NCBI GenBank assembly: GCA_963277665.1
Contig: OY728142.1
Span: 9,686,001 to 9,750,000 of the forward strand
From: Viscum album
Taxonomy: Eukaryota; Streptophyta; Magnoliopsida; Santalales; Viscaceae
Direction of reading: 5' to 3'
Length of the DNA stretch: 64,000 nucleotides
The notes beneath the pieces are model-generated. The model saw only the letters and a program-made list of their open reading frames with translations. It was not told the DNA's origin and did no database searches. Shown in pieces: positions 15,601 to 27,467 of the stretch. The stretch's first letter is position 1, and each line of letters opens with the position of its first letter. The position numbers were made by a program, and so were the translations under genes.

Positions 15601-16075
15601 CTATCTTACTGGTATCCCCACATAAAATAATAAAACATTTATGATAATTAGGTCTTCTACATGTGTTTTTTTAGGATGAGGGTTAGAAGGTTTTAAATGT
15701 AAAAACATCTGAGGTAGAATTAGGAGTGTTATGCTCTAGAGTGATCTAAATGCACAAAAAGATTCTCAACAATTGTGTTCTCAATAATCATCATGAAAAT
15801 GAATCATAACTAAAAACCTATTTTATTTTGTGGGTAGTACACAACTAATGCTTTAGAATTAATGAAAATTTTCATCCATATGTTCCCTATTTTAGAATTG
15901 TTTCTGCATGATTTTATATCAAAAAGTTTACTTCAAAATCATTTTTTGAGTAAAAGAGAGGAATCATTTGATATTCAAGAATATTTTTACTCTATTACAA
16001 AAATATTAATGATATTTTCAGTATGCATATATCATTCCATAAAAAATGTTCTGACACTAATGTAGAAAAAAATAA
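12619..16075. other. AT-rich DNA, no recognisable gene
   Basis: Three short minus-strand ORFs lie in series at 13,881-14,680 (61, 82 and 86 codons) and a 67-codon plus-strand ORF lies at 15,862-16,065. All are dominated by Phe, Ile, Tyr and Leu, as expected for translations of AT-rich DNA, and none matches a family I know. If the LTR fragment at 11.7-12.6 kb is a 3' LTR, part of this stretch should be decayed internal sequence of that element, but I could not confirm this. Confidence 0.4.
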
Positions 16076-16270
16076 GGTAACGCCCAAATATTTTGAAAAT
16101 AAATATAATATTAAATTCATAAAACACTAAGTCTATACGAACACCAATTTGTTACAACATAGTGAGTAAACATAATATCTCCACCTCAGAGATTTGAATT
16201 TCCAAAAACTCAAATACACGGTTGTGTTCCAAGTGATTTTTAGAGTCTAATAGAATAAACAAAGTTTTTG

Positions 16271-16330
16271 ATGAATAGTAACATACCATTATGAATAGTA
16301 ACATAGCAGTATGAATAGTAATGAATAGTA
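16271..16330 (+). repeat. Short tandem repeats upstream of the LTR TATA box
   Basis: ATGAATAGTA occurs at 16,271, 16,291, 16,311 and 16,321, the first two within 20-bp units ending ACATACCATT or ACATAGCAGT. The 3' LTR has corresponding 20-bp units at 24,461, 24,481 and 24,501 and a partial one at 24,521. Direct repeats just upstream of the TATA box are typical of LTR enhancer regions; a regulatory role here is inferred from position. Confidence 0.6.
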
Positions 16331-16366
16331 AAGTGTCCAAAAAAATAGAAACATAACCCATGAATG

Positions 16367-16374
16367 TATAAATA
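16367..16374 (+). promoter_or_regulatory. TATA box of the 5' LTR
   Basis: TATAAATA lies in the block CATGAATGTATAAATACAAT, which is conserved in the other LTR at the equivalent position (24,566-24,573). It sits about 290 bp into the LTR and 40 bp after the short tandem repeats, as expected for the RNA polymerase II promoter driving the genomic transcript. Conservation between LTRs that differ at about a fifth of positions supports it. Confidence 0.6.
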
Positions 16375-19266
16375 CAATTTATATATCTTATAAGTGATAA
16401 AACAATCATAGTATAAGTATTGGTATTTTCATATGTCGTAAATAATTTAATTATAATTTTTTGTTAAATTTAATAATTTAAAAAGGAAATTTATTTTCAT
16501 TTAATATAATCAAAATATTTTATTATATTTTCTTATGTCTATAAGATAATTTTTATATGACCTTGATTAACTTTTCAAGATGTTATAAAACAAGTTATAG
16601 TTTTAATGATGTTTTTTTTCAAATAACTTGTGATTTTATTAAAAAATAAAAATAAAAATATTTAGAATATTATTTTCAAAAAATGTATTTTATTTTAAAA
16701 TTATACATGTTGAAAAATGTTTAGGGTGAATGTTTGGTATTTTTCTAAGAAACAAGAATTTTGGGTGAATAGTAAAAAATGATAATTTGCGATAACTTCT
16801 AAATACATGATTTATTGGGTCATAAGTTATGTAAGGATGATGTATTCCCAATAGGTTCTAACTCACATTCACTTATTACTATTCTTGGTCACAAGAATCA
16901 ATACTATTTGTTGTTTTTGGGAAAATAATAAAATAATGAGTTAAATAATGGGAAAACCCTCCTATCCTCCACTAACAAACTCCCCAAAACACTCTATTCT
17001 ATTCACTCATCTCAAGCCTTGTGACATGCCTAAATTCTACCCAAATATTCTTCAAAGATCCTCCCCCACATCCATTATCACTTGGTCTCATAAAAATACC
17101 ATAACCTCTCTCCTAAAGAGGTTCTCAAGGAAGATTACATCAATAGGTAAATTCCTCTTTTCATTTCCTTTATTTCAAGGTCATTTCTATTCTTTTTCTA
17201 TTCTCACCTCATTTTATCATAATTTTGTGACAAATAAAATACCTTACATGTACTATAATGTTGTTATGATAAATTATAAATTCTTCATCATCTCTCATTT
17301 CCTTTCTTTTATACTAGAAATGATATCACCATCCGAGATGTGTTAATTTATCACATTCAAAGATTATGAGTATTCAATTTCTGTTAACATATAAAATTCG
17401 GGTCATAAAAGAATTTTTATGGTTGAAAAAGACTATAATATATGTATTATAACTTATCTAAGGTTTTCTAATATTTGTTACCCATGATATAAATTTAAAA
17501 ATCAAAATGAGTTCATGGTGATAAAAACCCACCAATTAACCCAAATAATTGTCATTATAGTTTTATATAATAATTCATTGTCACTCCCAATATACATATT
17601 AATTTTATAACCATGTAATATTATTTTTCTCATTAATAAAATAGAATTTATATTTGGGAAAACCATTCTCATCATACTTTTTCATCCGTACATGAATATA
17701 TTTAAACGAATCATGAAAACCAAAGAAGAAAACACTCCCAAACTATTAAATTGAATCTAATAACCCATATGGAGGCCCTAAATTAACCTAATAAGGTTAT
17801 AATAAATCAATTACATGTATATTAATTTCTATAATCATTATTTTATGAATCTAGGTATGATTATTCAGGTCATTAAGATCAAGTGAGGAACACCTTTGGA
17901 CATATGGTAAGGGTTTTTCACCCAAACCTCCATTTTCATTCGGGTTACATTTCTTATCTACCTACCTAAATTAAATTATTATTAATTAATATTTATTCTT
18001 CATAATTTCTGTGCTAATGTTCTATATATGTGTACAAACCAGAGTCATACCTTCATTTATGGGGAGTTATATTTTTTAAAATGATCCTTCCAAAATTATT
18101 CTCAAAATACAAGTCCGACTCAAGGAAATTTCTCCAATTCATACCTATTTTAGAGAGAACAATATAATAACTTTTTAGAAACCATTATCTTTCTAAAATA
18201 ACTCATTTTATTATGATAATACTGTCGTAACTCATTTATGGTTTTATAAAAACACTTTTCCAAAAGGACTCGTCTTTTCAAAGTAAAAGAATATTTATTT
18301 CAAAGAATTACTCTATGAGTTTATAAGAGTGTATTAATCTAATTCAACACTCCTATTTATTATTATGTATTATTAGGATTATTCTTTATGATATAATATA
18401 CCATATTTAATTTAATTATATATTATTTATTTGACTTTGATTTTTCTCTCTTCAATCCATTCACCAATTTACTCTGAATTGTTTGTGTTTATACTTAATG
18501 TTCGGGAAAGGTTATTTACGTTTAAAATGTTAGTTTCAATAAGAAAATATTTTTTTATGTTTATCCATATTAATATGAGCAATTAAATGGACTTATTATG
18601 TGACAGTTGGGTCTATTATGTCCCCTCGATGCATTTGTAGGTCTCATGATACAAATAGATATGGACATGGTCCAGGCCTTTCCCATTATTAGACATGGTA
18701 TTGGATGAGGCCTTAATAAATTTTAGATGTCGTAGATGAGTACATGATGGTATGTTTCAGAATGTCCCGCATATTAATTTCCCTTATTATGAAGAAATAA
18801 ATTCATATTTCATGAGTTTATTCGACTAGTAGAATACTCGTGATTATGTTTTATTATGGCATAGTTAATCAGATTATATTCCTACCATAATTCGTTCAAG
18901 TTCATTATATGTATAGGCTTCTTTTCAATTATTCACCACACCTAATGTTTATTTTTATGATATCATCCTCTTTATTTCATACCCTTACTGAGAATATGAT
19001 ATCACCTCATCTTAGGTTTCATTTTTCTAAGGATATAAAGAGGAAGATTATGATTGACTTACATGGATAAGTTTAGAGTGGGGTATATTCACAATAAAAA
19101 TATTATGTAGTTTTTATTTCAATATGTAATAATGTAATTATATATGTATTTTTATTTCCAATCATTATAAAATACTCAGTCCTTATGGATGCATATTCTA
19201 TTTTCATATGCCAATGTATTAAAATAAGGCACAATCTCTAGGAAACAAGGGCTGGTTCCTTACAAT

Positions 19267-19285
19267 TGGTATCAAAGGAAGTTTG
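19267..19285 (+). other. Primer binding site, initiator tRNA-Met type
   Basis: TGGTATCAAAGGAAGTTT starts two bases after the 5' LTR. The first eight bases match the complement of the 3' end of plant initiator tRNA-Met exactly, and about 14 of 19 positions match overall. This is the usual minus-strand primer of plant Ty3/gypsy elements. It fixes the inner edge of the 5' LTR and the plus orientation of the element. Confidence 0.85.
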
Positions 19286-19765
19286 GTATAGTATATAGAA
19301 ACAAGAATAAAAAAATTTAGATATTGGAAAAATAACTGTAATATAGTCTTTGAGTGACTAACATACAAGAACGTCCTATAATTTTGGTAAGGAACAGATT
19401 CTGGGGATCTTTCTAAATACATCCATGTCTAGATACTACATGTGTATATGGTTTTGTCACAAATTTACCTTGAATTTACAACACTAACAAGTAGTTTTAG
19501 GCTTGACCTGGGGTATCTGGGTACATGAAAATGGGCCTTACTGCACACCTGGATTGACACTCCAATTGGATATGCTTAAGAAAATTAAAAATTTCTTTAA
19601 CAGACATTATGATGGAAATTACTGTAAATGTTTCCTCAATGAAACCCTATTTATAATGATGGAATTATCCATGCATAGGATTTCAATTTATGTTATGTAT
19701 TTTTTCTATGTTTATATTGTACATTATAATTGATAACCTAATCTAGTTTATGGAATTATTTAAAA

Positions 19766-20430
19766 ATGGCTCCAAATGGAAGGAATGGAAATTGCATGAA
19801 CATGCATATCCCATGTATGTATTTCACACCAGTTCAAGATAATGATGTTGGATCTGGGGCTGCGACTGGTGTGGAGAAACTTATAACTATATTGTTACAA
19901 TGTACTCAGTTTATGAAAAATAACATTACCCATATGGATCTTCTGGATTGAAACCATGGAGGAGCGATGTCATATCGCTTTATACGATAATCGCCACCAT
20001 CATTTAATAGGACTACAAACCCATTATAGCATAGAAATGGAAACGTTCATTAGAAAAGATATTTTTTAGAATGGGATGTAATGTAATAGATAATATTATC
20101 ATGGTGGTTTATCATATTTCGAGATATGTGTATAATTGGTGATCTTTAATTAAAACACAAAGGAGGAAGATGAAATAGAAGAAATGGAAATGAGGCATTT
20201 TATAGAAATCTTTTTTTAAAAATGCTTTCCTCCTGAATAATAAGAAGATATGGAAATTCAATTTCTGAATTTGAAAGAAAAGTAGGATGAGGATGTTGAA
20301 AATTATGAAGCTAACATCACATGGTTATCAAGACATGTCGTTGAATACTTCGGTAATCCAAGGAGAAATATTAATTGATTCTTTGATTGTTTAAAAACAT
20401 TCCTCGGAAGGGCCCTAGTCTCCCAATGTT
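19766..20430 (+). pseudogene. Decayed gag of the Tekay-like element
   Basis: Gag forms the virus-like particle and binds genomic RNA. The relic starts with a plausible ATG (MAPNGRNGNC..., about 480 bp after the primer binding site), a start style common in plant chromovirus gag. Its first 61 codons are open and include a Gln/Leu-rich LLQCTQFMKN segment. Further on, split over frames and stops, are KSFFKNAFLL and MEIQFLNLKE...ENYEANITWLSRHV at about 20,195-20,340, corresponding to the conserved gag core (a W..FK..F segment, then an EFL.LKQG-like run and an L-S-R motif). I could not find a clear CCHC zinc knuckle. Several stops and frameshifts make it non-functional. Confidence 0.7.
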
Positions 20431-20850
20431 TCTCACCATACGAAGGCATAACATCAACTAAATCAAGATGGTAAAATTGTTCCCTATGTATTATGATTTT
20501 AAGGGAAAGAAAGTGAATAAGAGGGATCATGAAAAAATTATAAAATTACAAAAAGAAAATGGGGAAGAAGGGAAGTCTTTACTTTCCACCAACTGATACT
20601 TGTATAAGGAAACACCAAGGCTCCTGCTTAAAAGGAAAAGGGATGTCATAGAAGTCTGAAAAAAAAATCATCACGCTAGTGATTTCATGGGGATAAAATA
20701 AGCTATTAATGTTCAATGATATAATTTTAGGTAAATGGAAGACTATGATAACGATAGTCCAAGTGTCAAGGAAACATGCCTTAGAAAAGGCCAAGGGAGT
20801 AGGGAAAATCATATGTGACCACAACTACTAATATTTAAGTCCCTAATGAC

Positions 20851-21162
20851 ATGTTCGTAAGTACATTAATAATTTCCTTAAAAATAGGCAATATATTATT
20901 TGATTCTGGACCATCGTATTCTTTCATATCATCCTACTTTTTCAAGAAATTTATATATTTCTGGTTTTATTTAATAAGAGATTTTTCATCCAAAACTCCT
21001 AAGGGAAGTATCATTGCCACAAATCAATACCAAGAGGTACCAATTATGGAATATAAACATGATTTATCTAATTATTTTATTATCCTACCCATGATTGGCA
21101 TTGATATAATCCTCGGTGTGGATTGGATTTCCAACCATGATGCGAAAATTTGTTGTAATTAG
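20851..21162 (+). pseudogene. Retroviral-type aspartic protease relic
   Basis: A 103-codon open stretch carries the catalytic triplet in LFDSGPSYSFISSYF near its start and ends with GIDIILGVDWISNHDAKI, the two signature blocks of gypsy proteases (D-S/T-G, and the ILG-x-DW block that closes the fold). The enzyme would cut the gag-pol precursor; here it would originally have been part of a continuous gag-pol frame. It lies between the gag relic and the RT relic, in the expected order. It is among the least damaged parts of the element, but the frame stops at 21,162 before RT, so it is a pseudogene segment. Its ATG is internal and probably not a real start. Confidence 0.88.
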
Positions 21163-21319
21163 AAGGAAGTTAAATTTTTTTGAGGATGATGTGGAATCCC
21201 TTATCTTTATCAAAGAAACATCACCATACGAGTTTCATCTAGATCCACCCCATATTGATTTACTGGATTAAATTATTATCAAGGAGGGGAATAAAATAAC
21301 TATGGGTGAGGGAATGAAT

Positions 21320-22170
21320 GTTTAAATAAAGTACGTCCCTATTGTGCAAGAATATATTGATGTATTTCTATCTGATTTAACAAAAAATCTTGTAGTGTGG
21401 TCAATTGAGTTTTCTATTGACTTAATTCCCAATTCAAGGCCCATATAAAAGTCCCCTTAAAGAATGTGCACTACAGAATTAGTGGAACTGAAAAATAGCT
21501 AAAGGAATTGAGTGATAAAGAATTTATTCTCCACAGTGTTTCTCTATAGGAAAACCCTGTTTTTGTTTTTTAAATAAATATGAATCTATGGGGATGTGCA
21601 TTGACTATAGGGAGATTAATGTTATAAAAACAAAGAAAAAATATCTACTACTTCTCATTAATGATTTATTTGATAAAATTCATAGAGCTTAATATTTTTC
21701 AACGATTGACCATTGATCTGGATATCATCCGTTGAATGTGAGGAAGGAAGATATTCCAAAGATAGAATTTGGAACTAGGTGTGTGTATTATGTGTTTACA
21801 GTAATTCCTTTTGGACTGACTAATGCACCCTATGTTTTCAAGGATCTATCTAATTGAGTATTCAATGTTTATCTTGATTGACTTTTGGTATTTATTGAAG
21901 ATATCTTTTTATACTCCAAAAGATATTAAGATCCGGAAAATCACATGCGCACTATTCTGAAGACTCTTATAATAAATTAATTATATGGGAGGTTTAGAAA
22001 GTATGAATTTTGGCTCAATTAGTTTCCTTCCGTGTCTACATTATCTCTAAGGATGGAATATGTGTTGATCCTATGAATACAAAGGTGGTGCAAGAATGTC
22101 CTAATATAATTAACATAACCAAGGTATGTAGTTTTACTGTTTTAGATTGATATTATCGGACTATCCTTCA
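21320..22170 (+). pseudogene. Reverse transcriptase relic
   Basis: The translation, with stops and frame changes, shows the linker and N-terminal part (VPIVQEYIDVFLSDL, then EFSIDLIPNS), the CIDYREIN block at about 21,598, [20 protein letters not shown] at about 21,760 and the active-site region FIEDILLYSK at about 21,891. The active-site motif in gypsy elements is normally x-x-D-D; here the first Asp is Glu, which is likely inactivating. Stops interrupt the palm region (for example before YFSTID). The domain would copy genomic RNA into DNA in the cytoplasmic particle. Order and spacing relative to protease and RNase H are normal. Confidence 0.92.
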
Positions 22171-22289
22171 GAACTTGACTTGTTTAGCAACCCAATGACC
22201 AATCTTACATGTAAAGGGGTTATGTTCAGATGAAAAAATGAATGTTAGGTCTATTTCAAATAATTTTGGAGGAGATTAGGGAATTCTGT

Positions 22290-22690
22290 GATCCTAACTC
22301 TACATTTAGGGAGTGATGGGTATGTGATATATAGTGATGAATCAAATAAGGGACTTGGTTCTATCTTTATTCAAAATGATATATTTATTGCCTAGGAATC
22401 AAGGCAGTTAAAAAATCATGAACAATACTATCATACTCATGATCTTGATATAGCAGTTGTTCTCTTTTCTCTGAAAATATAGATACACTATTTCTATGGT
22501 GAAATATGTGAGATATATATAGATCACAAGTTTTTAATTATATCATTTCACAGAAAGAACACACATTGAGGCAAAGGTGATGGCTTGAACTACTCTAGGA
22601 TTATGAATATTCCATATACTACCACTTAGGAATGGAAATTATGGTAGCCGATGGATTGATTAGGAAGGATCATGGAGTTCTAAAAAATGA
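22290..22690 (+). pseudogene. RNase H relic
   Basis: Starting at about 22,318 the frame reads YVIYSDESNKGLGSIFIQND, the first catalytic block of gypsy RNase H, then ESRQLKNHEQYYHTHDLDI and HYFYGEICEIYIDHKF (DHK block) to about 22,530. The end block is MVADGLIRKDHG at about 22,640, the counterpart of the usual V-A-D-A-L-S motif. Stops and at least one frame change separate the blocks. RNase H removes the RNA strand after copying. It follows RT directly, as in all Ty3/gypsy elements. Confidence 0.9.
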
Positions 22691-22919
22691 GGATTTAAAG
22701 GGATCCAATGGTTATGGATCTAATAAAGATGGAAATAGGAATTATCAAAGAAGGTGAAACATGATTACTTCATAAATTTGTATCCAAAACATATTTATTA
22801 AAAATTGTTAAAAGATCCAAGGTCGATGATAAAAAACCTTCAAAATAATATTAATGATGTGAAAGAATGGAAGTTGGAGTAATTCATATATGAATATGGA
22901 GTTATGAAATTTGGGAAGA

Positions 22920-23830
22920 GGATATGTGTTCCCTCTATACCTAGGATGAAATTGGAGTTATTAGTTGAAACGAAAAGCTTTAAATTCTCTATACACACTG
23001 GTATCACTGATATTTATAGTGATTTGATGGAACATTTCTAGTGGGATAACATGGAGTAGGAAATTGCTGATTATGTACCAAGAATTCTAGTCTTTTAGCA
23101 TGTTAAGGTTGAATGAGAACATCCTAGGTGATTCATTCCACATATACCTATTCATTCATGGAAAAGGGATGACACCACAATGGATTTTTTCATTAGATTT
23201 CCAAAAAATTCCAATAATGAATAATGGAATATGGGTAATTTCTGATCGACTTACAAAATCAACACATTTCCTCACTATAAGGGAGGATTTTCCATTGGAG
23301 CGGCTTTCATGACTCTATATCAATGAATATTTAATACTTCATGCACAACCAATTTCATTAGTGTTTTACCGTGATCATTGATTTATACTAAAATTATACA
23401 AAATTATTCAAGTATATTTTGATACTAAGCTTTTTTTCCGTACTACTTATCATGTTCAAACTGATGGCCACTCATAAATCACAATCCAAAAATTAGAAGG
23501 GAACTTGAGATCATCATTTCAAAACATTAAACGTACGTGAGATCAATATTTACCCTCTGTGGAGTTTTAATACAATAATAGTTTCCATTCGAGTATTCAA
23601 ATGGAACCATTTGAAGAATTGTATGGAAAGAGATTTCATACACCAACTTGTTGGGATGAAGTTGGATCAAGGAAGCTTGGGGCCCATATCTTGTAAAGGA
23701 AACAATAGTGATGTTATATATTATTCAAGGGAATATCAACGCATCTCAATGCAGACAAAAGAAATATAATGATAATCGAAGGAAGGATTTTGAATTTCAA
23801 GTGGGAGATCATGTTTTCATAAAATTATCT
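22920..23830 (+). pseudogene. Integrase relic
   Basis: The N-terminal part is seen as HTGITDIYSDLMEHF at about 22,995 (zinc-binding region). A 70-codon open stretch at 23,100-23,312 contains NGIWVISDRLTKSTHFLTI, the diagnostic gypsy integrase core. Further on come TTYHVQTDGHS (23,437-23,475), followed by a stop where the catalytic Glu region should begin, then VEF*YNNSFHSSIQMEPFEE and LYGKRFHTPTCWDEVGSRKL up to about 23,690. The first and second acidic catalytic positions are not preserved in recognisable form. The enzyme would insert the DNA copy into the host chromosome; this copy is dead. Confidence 0.93.
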
Positions 23831-24250
23831 CCCTAGAAGGGTAATGTTTATTTTGGTAATAAAGGGAAACTGAATCCTAGGTACATAGTCCCTTTTGAAA
23901 TTCTAGAGAGAATTGGAGATTTTTCATATCATTTGTCTATGACACCTATCCTTTATAATCTTCACAATATGTTCCATGTCTCATTCCTAAGAGATTACAT
24001 GCTAGACCCAACGCATCTCATCACTTCTGAAGCTATTGAATTGGAACCTAACCAATATCACTATGAAGAGCCTATTTGGATTCTAGAAACTAAATAAGAA
24101 GTGTTAAGGAATCAGATTACAATACAAGAAAAGGTACTATGGAAAAAATCCTAAAATCAATAATCCAACATGGGGGAATGAGGATTTTATGATGAAGAAA
24201 TACCAAATCGTTTTGTGAGGTAAGATTTTGGTAATTTTGAGGAAGAAGTT
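23746..24250 (+). pseudogene. Integrase C-terminal region and chromodomain relic
   Basis: This is the best preserved coding stretch, with a single stop in about 115 codons up to 24,095. QKKYNDNRRKDFEFQVGDHV and VPFEILERIGDFSYHL correspond to the integrase C-terminal GPF/GPY module (first Gly replaced by Val). NLHNMFHVSFLRDYMLDPTH and YHYEEPIWILETK lead into the chromodomain. Later blocks in other frames (QEKVLWKKS, NEDFMMKKYQIVL) match its second half. Chromodomains direct chromovirus integration to particular histone marks, usually heterochromatin. The relic ends within 20-30 bp of the 3' LTR, as is normal for this clade. Confidence 0.88.
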
Positions 24251-24256
24251 ATTGTA

Positions 24257-24268
24257 ATGAGGTAATAA
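24257..24268 (+). other. Decayed polypurine tract of the Tekay-like element
   Basis: AATGAGGTAATAA lies directly before the 3' LTR start TGTAAAACCCC. It is purine-dominated and resembles the better preserved GGGTGGGGCAGAA before the LTR fragment at 12,601, with G-to-A changes. Function is inferred from position. Confidence 0.45.
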
Positions 24269-27200
24269 TGTAAAACCCCAAGATTGTTAAAATAAATTTA
24301 ATATTTAATTCATAAAACATTGAGTCTCTAAATAAATAATTTTTTATAACCAATCCAATAAACATAAATTTTCACCTCTTTGATTTGAATTTTGAAAAAC
24401 TAACATATATGGATGTGTTCAGGGTGATATTGTAATCGGATAGAATCTACTTAACTTTTGTTAAATATTATCATACCCTTATGAATAGTAATATACCCTT
24501 ATGAAATGAAATTAATATTAATGAATATTTAATTTCCCAAAAAATAGAAACTTCACCCATGAATGTATAAATACAATTTAGATGTCATGTAAGTGATAAA
24601 ACGATCATAGTATATGTATTGGTATTTTTGTATGTCATAAATATTTTAATTACAATTTTTTATTAATTTAATAATTTAAAATTGATTTTTTTTCATAAAA
24701 TTTAATCATACATTGTTATTTTATTTTCATATGGCTATATGATAATTTTATGGGACCTTAATTAATTTTTTAAGGTGTTATAAAATGAGTTATAGTTTTA
24801 ATGTTGTCTTTTCAGAATAAATTATTATATTATGTTAAAAATTAAATTAAAAATACAGAAAAAATTAATTTCAATATATGAAATTCACTATTGATTTATA
24901 CAAATCGAAAAAAATTTAGAAGAATTTTTGGGATTTTTCTAAAATACATGAATTATTTGTGAATATTAAAATATGATAATTTATGATAAATGATAAATTC
25001 CTTATTTATTTTGCCATAAATTATTTAAGGATAATGAAATACCACTAGGTTTTAACTCACATGCAAATATTTCTCATTCTTGGTCATTGGAATAAATATT
25101 ATTCTTTATATTTGGAAAAATAATAAAATAATGGGAAAATAATGGGAAAACCCTCCTCTCCTTCACTATAACCCCCCCCCCCCCCCTCCACTTCCTCTTC
25201 TCTTCACTCATCTCAAGGAATGATCCTTTCCTAAATTATTTCCAAATATCCTCCCAAGATCCTCCCCTATATCCAGTAGTCCATGGTCTAGTAAAAAGAC
25301 CATAAACTCTCCTCTAAAGAGGATCTCAAGGAGGATTATATCAAGAGGTAAATTCCTCTTCATTTCCTTTATTTCAAGTCCATTTCTTTTCTTTTTATAT
25401 CCTAAAATCCATTCATCCATATTTTATTTTGAATCTAGTACCATACATGTACTATAATTTTATTACGATAATGGAATAATTCTTCATCATCTATCATTTC
25501 TCATTCTTTTATACTCAAAATGGAAACACCATCTGAGATGTGTTAATTTATCACATTCCAGGATGATGAGTTTTCAATTTATATTTCTATATTCAATTAT
25601 GGTCATGGAACCATTTTTATGGTTGAAACACACTATAATATATATATTCTATCTTATTTATGGTTCTAGAATCCTTTTGTACACAAGATATTAATTTATA
25701 AATAAAAATGAGTTTGTGGTGAACGAAAAACCGCAAATTAACCCAAAAAATGTCATTAATGTTATATATATTTACTCATCATCACTCCAATTAACCAAAA
25801 CATATATAACCATGTAATAATCTCTTTTTTCACTAATAAAATACGAATTCTATTCTGGACAACTTCTCTCTTTCTACATGTTTATCCACACATGAATAAT
25901 TAATCCAATCGTGAAAACAAAGGAAGAAAATGTTCACAATCAATGAAATTGAATCTCTTAACTAATTAGAAGAACATTAATAAAAATAATAAGGTTATAA
26001 TAAATAAATTAATTATATATAAGTTTCTGGAATCATTAATTTATGAAACTAAATTTTATTATTTAGGTCATTCAGATCAAGTGAGGAACACTTTCTTACT
26101 TAAGGTAATGGGTTTTCACCCGCACCACCATTTCCATTCAGGTTACTTTGATTATCTACTAAACTCAATAAAATTATAATTCAATCATATTTACTCCACA
26201 TAATTTTTGTGTGAGTTTTCTATATATTTTTACTAACCATAATCATATGTTAATTTATGGGGAGTTATATGTTTTGAATGGGCATTTCAAATATTCATCC
26301 TGGATACAAGCCCGACTCAAGGGAATTTCTCAAATTCTTACATATTTTCAAGGGAAAAATATAATGTGATTTTAGAAACAATTAACTTTTTAAAATGAAT
26401 AATTTTATTATGAAAACACTATCTTACCACATTTATGGTTTTATAAAAACACTTCTTAAAAAGATCTCATATTTTAAAAGTAAAATAATATTTATCCCAT
26501 GAATTACTCAATGATTTTTATAAGAGTATCTTCATATGTTGCAATACTAATTTTGATTATTATGTATTATTAGGATTAATCTTTATGATATCATATACCA
26601 TATTTATTTAAAATTTTTATGATTTGTTTTACTTTTGATGTTATATATTAAACCCATTCACCAATTTACTCTGAATTGTTAGTTTTTATGCTTAATGTTT
26701 ACAAAAAGTTATTTACATTTCATATGTTAGTTTCAATATGAATATATATGATGTTTATGTTTATTTTGATTTATATGACTAATTAATTGGAATTTTTATG
26801 TGATGGGTGGGTCCACTATATCCCCTCTATGCATAGGTAGGTCTAACTAGAAAAATATATATGGACTTGGCTAAGGCCTTTCCCATTTTTTGATATGGTT
26901 TTGGCCTAGACCTTAATGATTTTCAGATGTCCTAGATGAGGCCTTGAATGTATGTTTCAGAATGTCTAGCATATTCATTTCCCTAATTATTTAACATGAA
27001 ATTCATAGTTCATGAAGTTATTTGAATATTATAATATCCATGCTTAATTTTTATTATATTATTATTTACTCATCTCATATTCCATCCATTTTGCATTCAA
27101 GTTTATTATTTGTCGAGGGATGTGTTTTCAATTATTAACCACATTTAATGTTTATGTTTATGATATCTTCATCTGTATATCTTACGCATACTATGTACTT

Positions 27201-27467
27201 GATCTCACCCTTTCTTATATTTCATTTTTATAGGACAAGGAGAGGTATATTATGATTTATTTTCATGGATAAGATCAAAGTGGTTGATAATTGAAATGTA
27301 TATTTTATGTTGTTTTGTATTTCAAGTTTTAATATTTAATGTTTTTATGTATCTTTATTTCTAAATCTACTAAACTAATCATTCCTTTAGGATGTATATT
27401 CCTTTTTTATATTCCAATTTGATAAAACAAGGCACGAGATTTGGGAAACATGGGTAAGGTCAATACA
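24269..27467 (+). repeat. 3' LTR of the Tekay-like element
   Basis: Direct repeat of 16,076-19,264, starting TGTAAAACCCC and ending CAATACA. It keeps the TATA block at 24,566-24,573. One visible difference from the 5' LTR is a run of 15 C at 25,172-25,186 where the other copy has a mixed C/A segment. The 70-codon minus-strand ORF at 25,208-25,420 is an accident inside the LTR. Confidence 0.92.
24566..24573 (+). promoter_or_regulatory. TATA box of the 3' LTR
   Basis: TATAAATA is in the same conserved context as 16,367-16,374. In the 3' LTR it would at most drive read-out into flanking DNA. Confidence 0.5.

Larger units (their letters stand above)
16076..19264 (+). repeat. 5' LTR of the Tekay-like element
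   Basis: It aligns along its length with 24,269-27,467. Matching landmarks include the TATAAATA box, the GGGAAAACCCTCC segment (16,949 and 25,145), AGATCAAGTGAGGAACAC (17,877 and 26,076), GGGGAGTTATAT (18,061 and 26,260) and the AATAAGGCAC / AACAAGGCAC end block. The start reads GGTAACGCCC where the other LTR has TGTAAAACCCC, so the first base has mutated. The end is TACA, two bases before the primer binding site. Identity to the other LTR is about 75-80% by eye. A 132-codon ORF at 16,948-17,346 lies inside it and is not a gene. Confidence 0.92.
16076..27467 (+). mobile_element. Full-length, decayed Ty3/gypsy chromovirus (Tekay/Del-like)
   Basis: The 11.4-kb element has two directly repeated LTRs of about 3.19 and 3.20 kb around a 5.0-kb internal region. 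The internal order is primer binding site, gag, protease, RT, RNase H, integrase, chromodomain, which is the Ty3/gypsy order; a C-terminal chromodomain marks the chromoviruses. Long LTRs and the form of the integrase-chromodomain tail (FHVSFLRDY, EEPIWILE) point to the Tekay/Del clade. The flanking pentamers are AATAA (16,071-16,075) and AATAG (27,468-27,472), a 5-bp target duplication with one G-to-A change. All coding parts contain several stops, so the element cannot move on its own. Clade assignment is from motif memory, not from a tree. Confidence 0.93.

Noticed and set aside
16948..17346. 132-codon plus-strand ORF, the longest in the window
   Set aside because: It lies wholly within the 5' LTR; the aligned part of the 3' LTR does not keep the frame open, and no domain is seen.
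20303..20824. Two minus-strand ORFs of 75 and 81 codons
   Set aside because: They are antisense to the gag-protease relic of the plus-strand element.
25208..25420. 70-codon minus-strand ORF
   Set aside because: It is inside the 3' LTR, antisense to it and without a counterpart in the 5' LTR.
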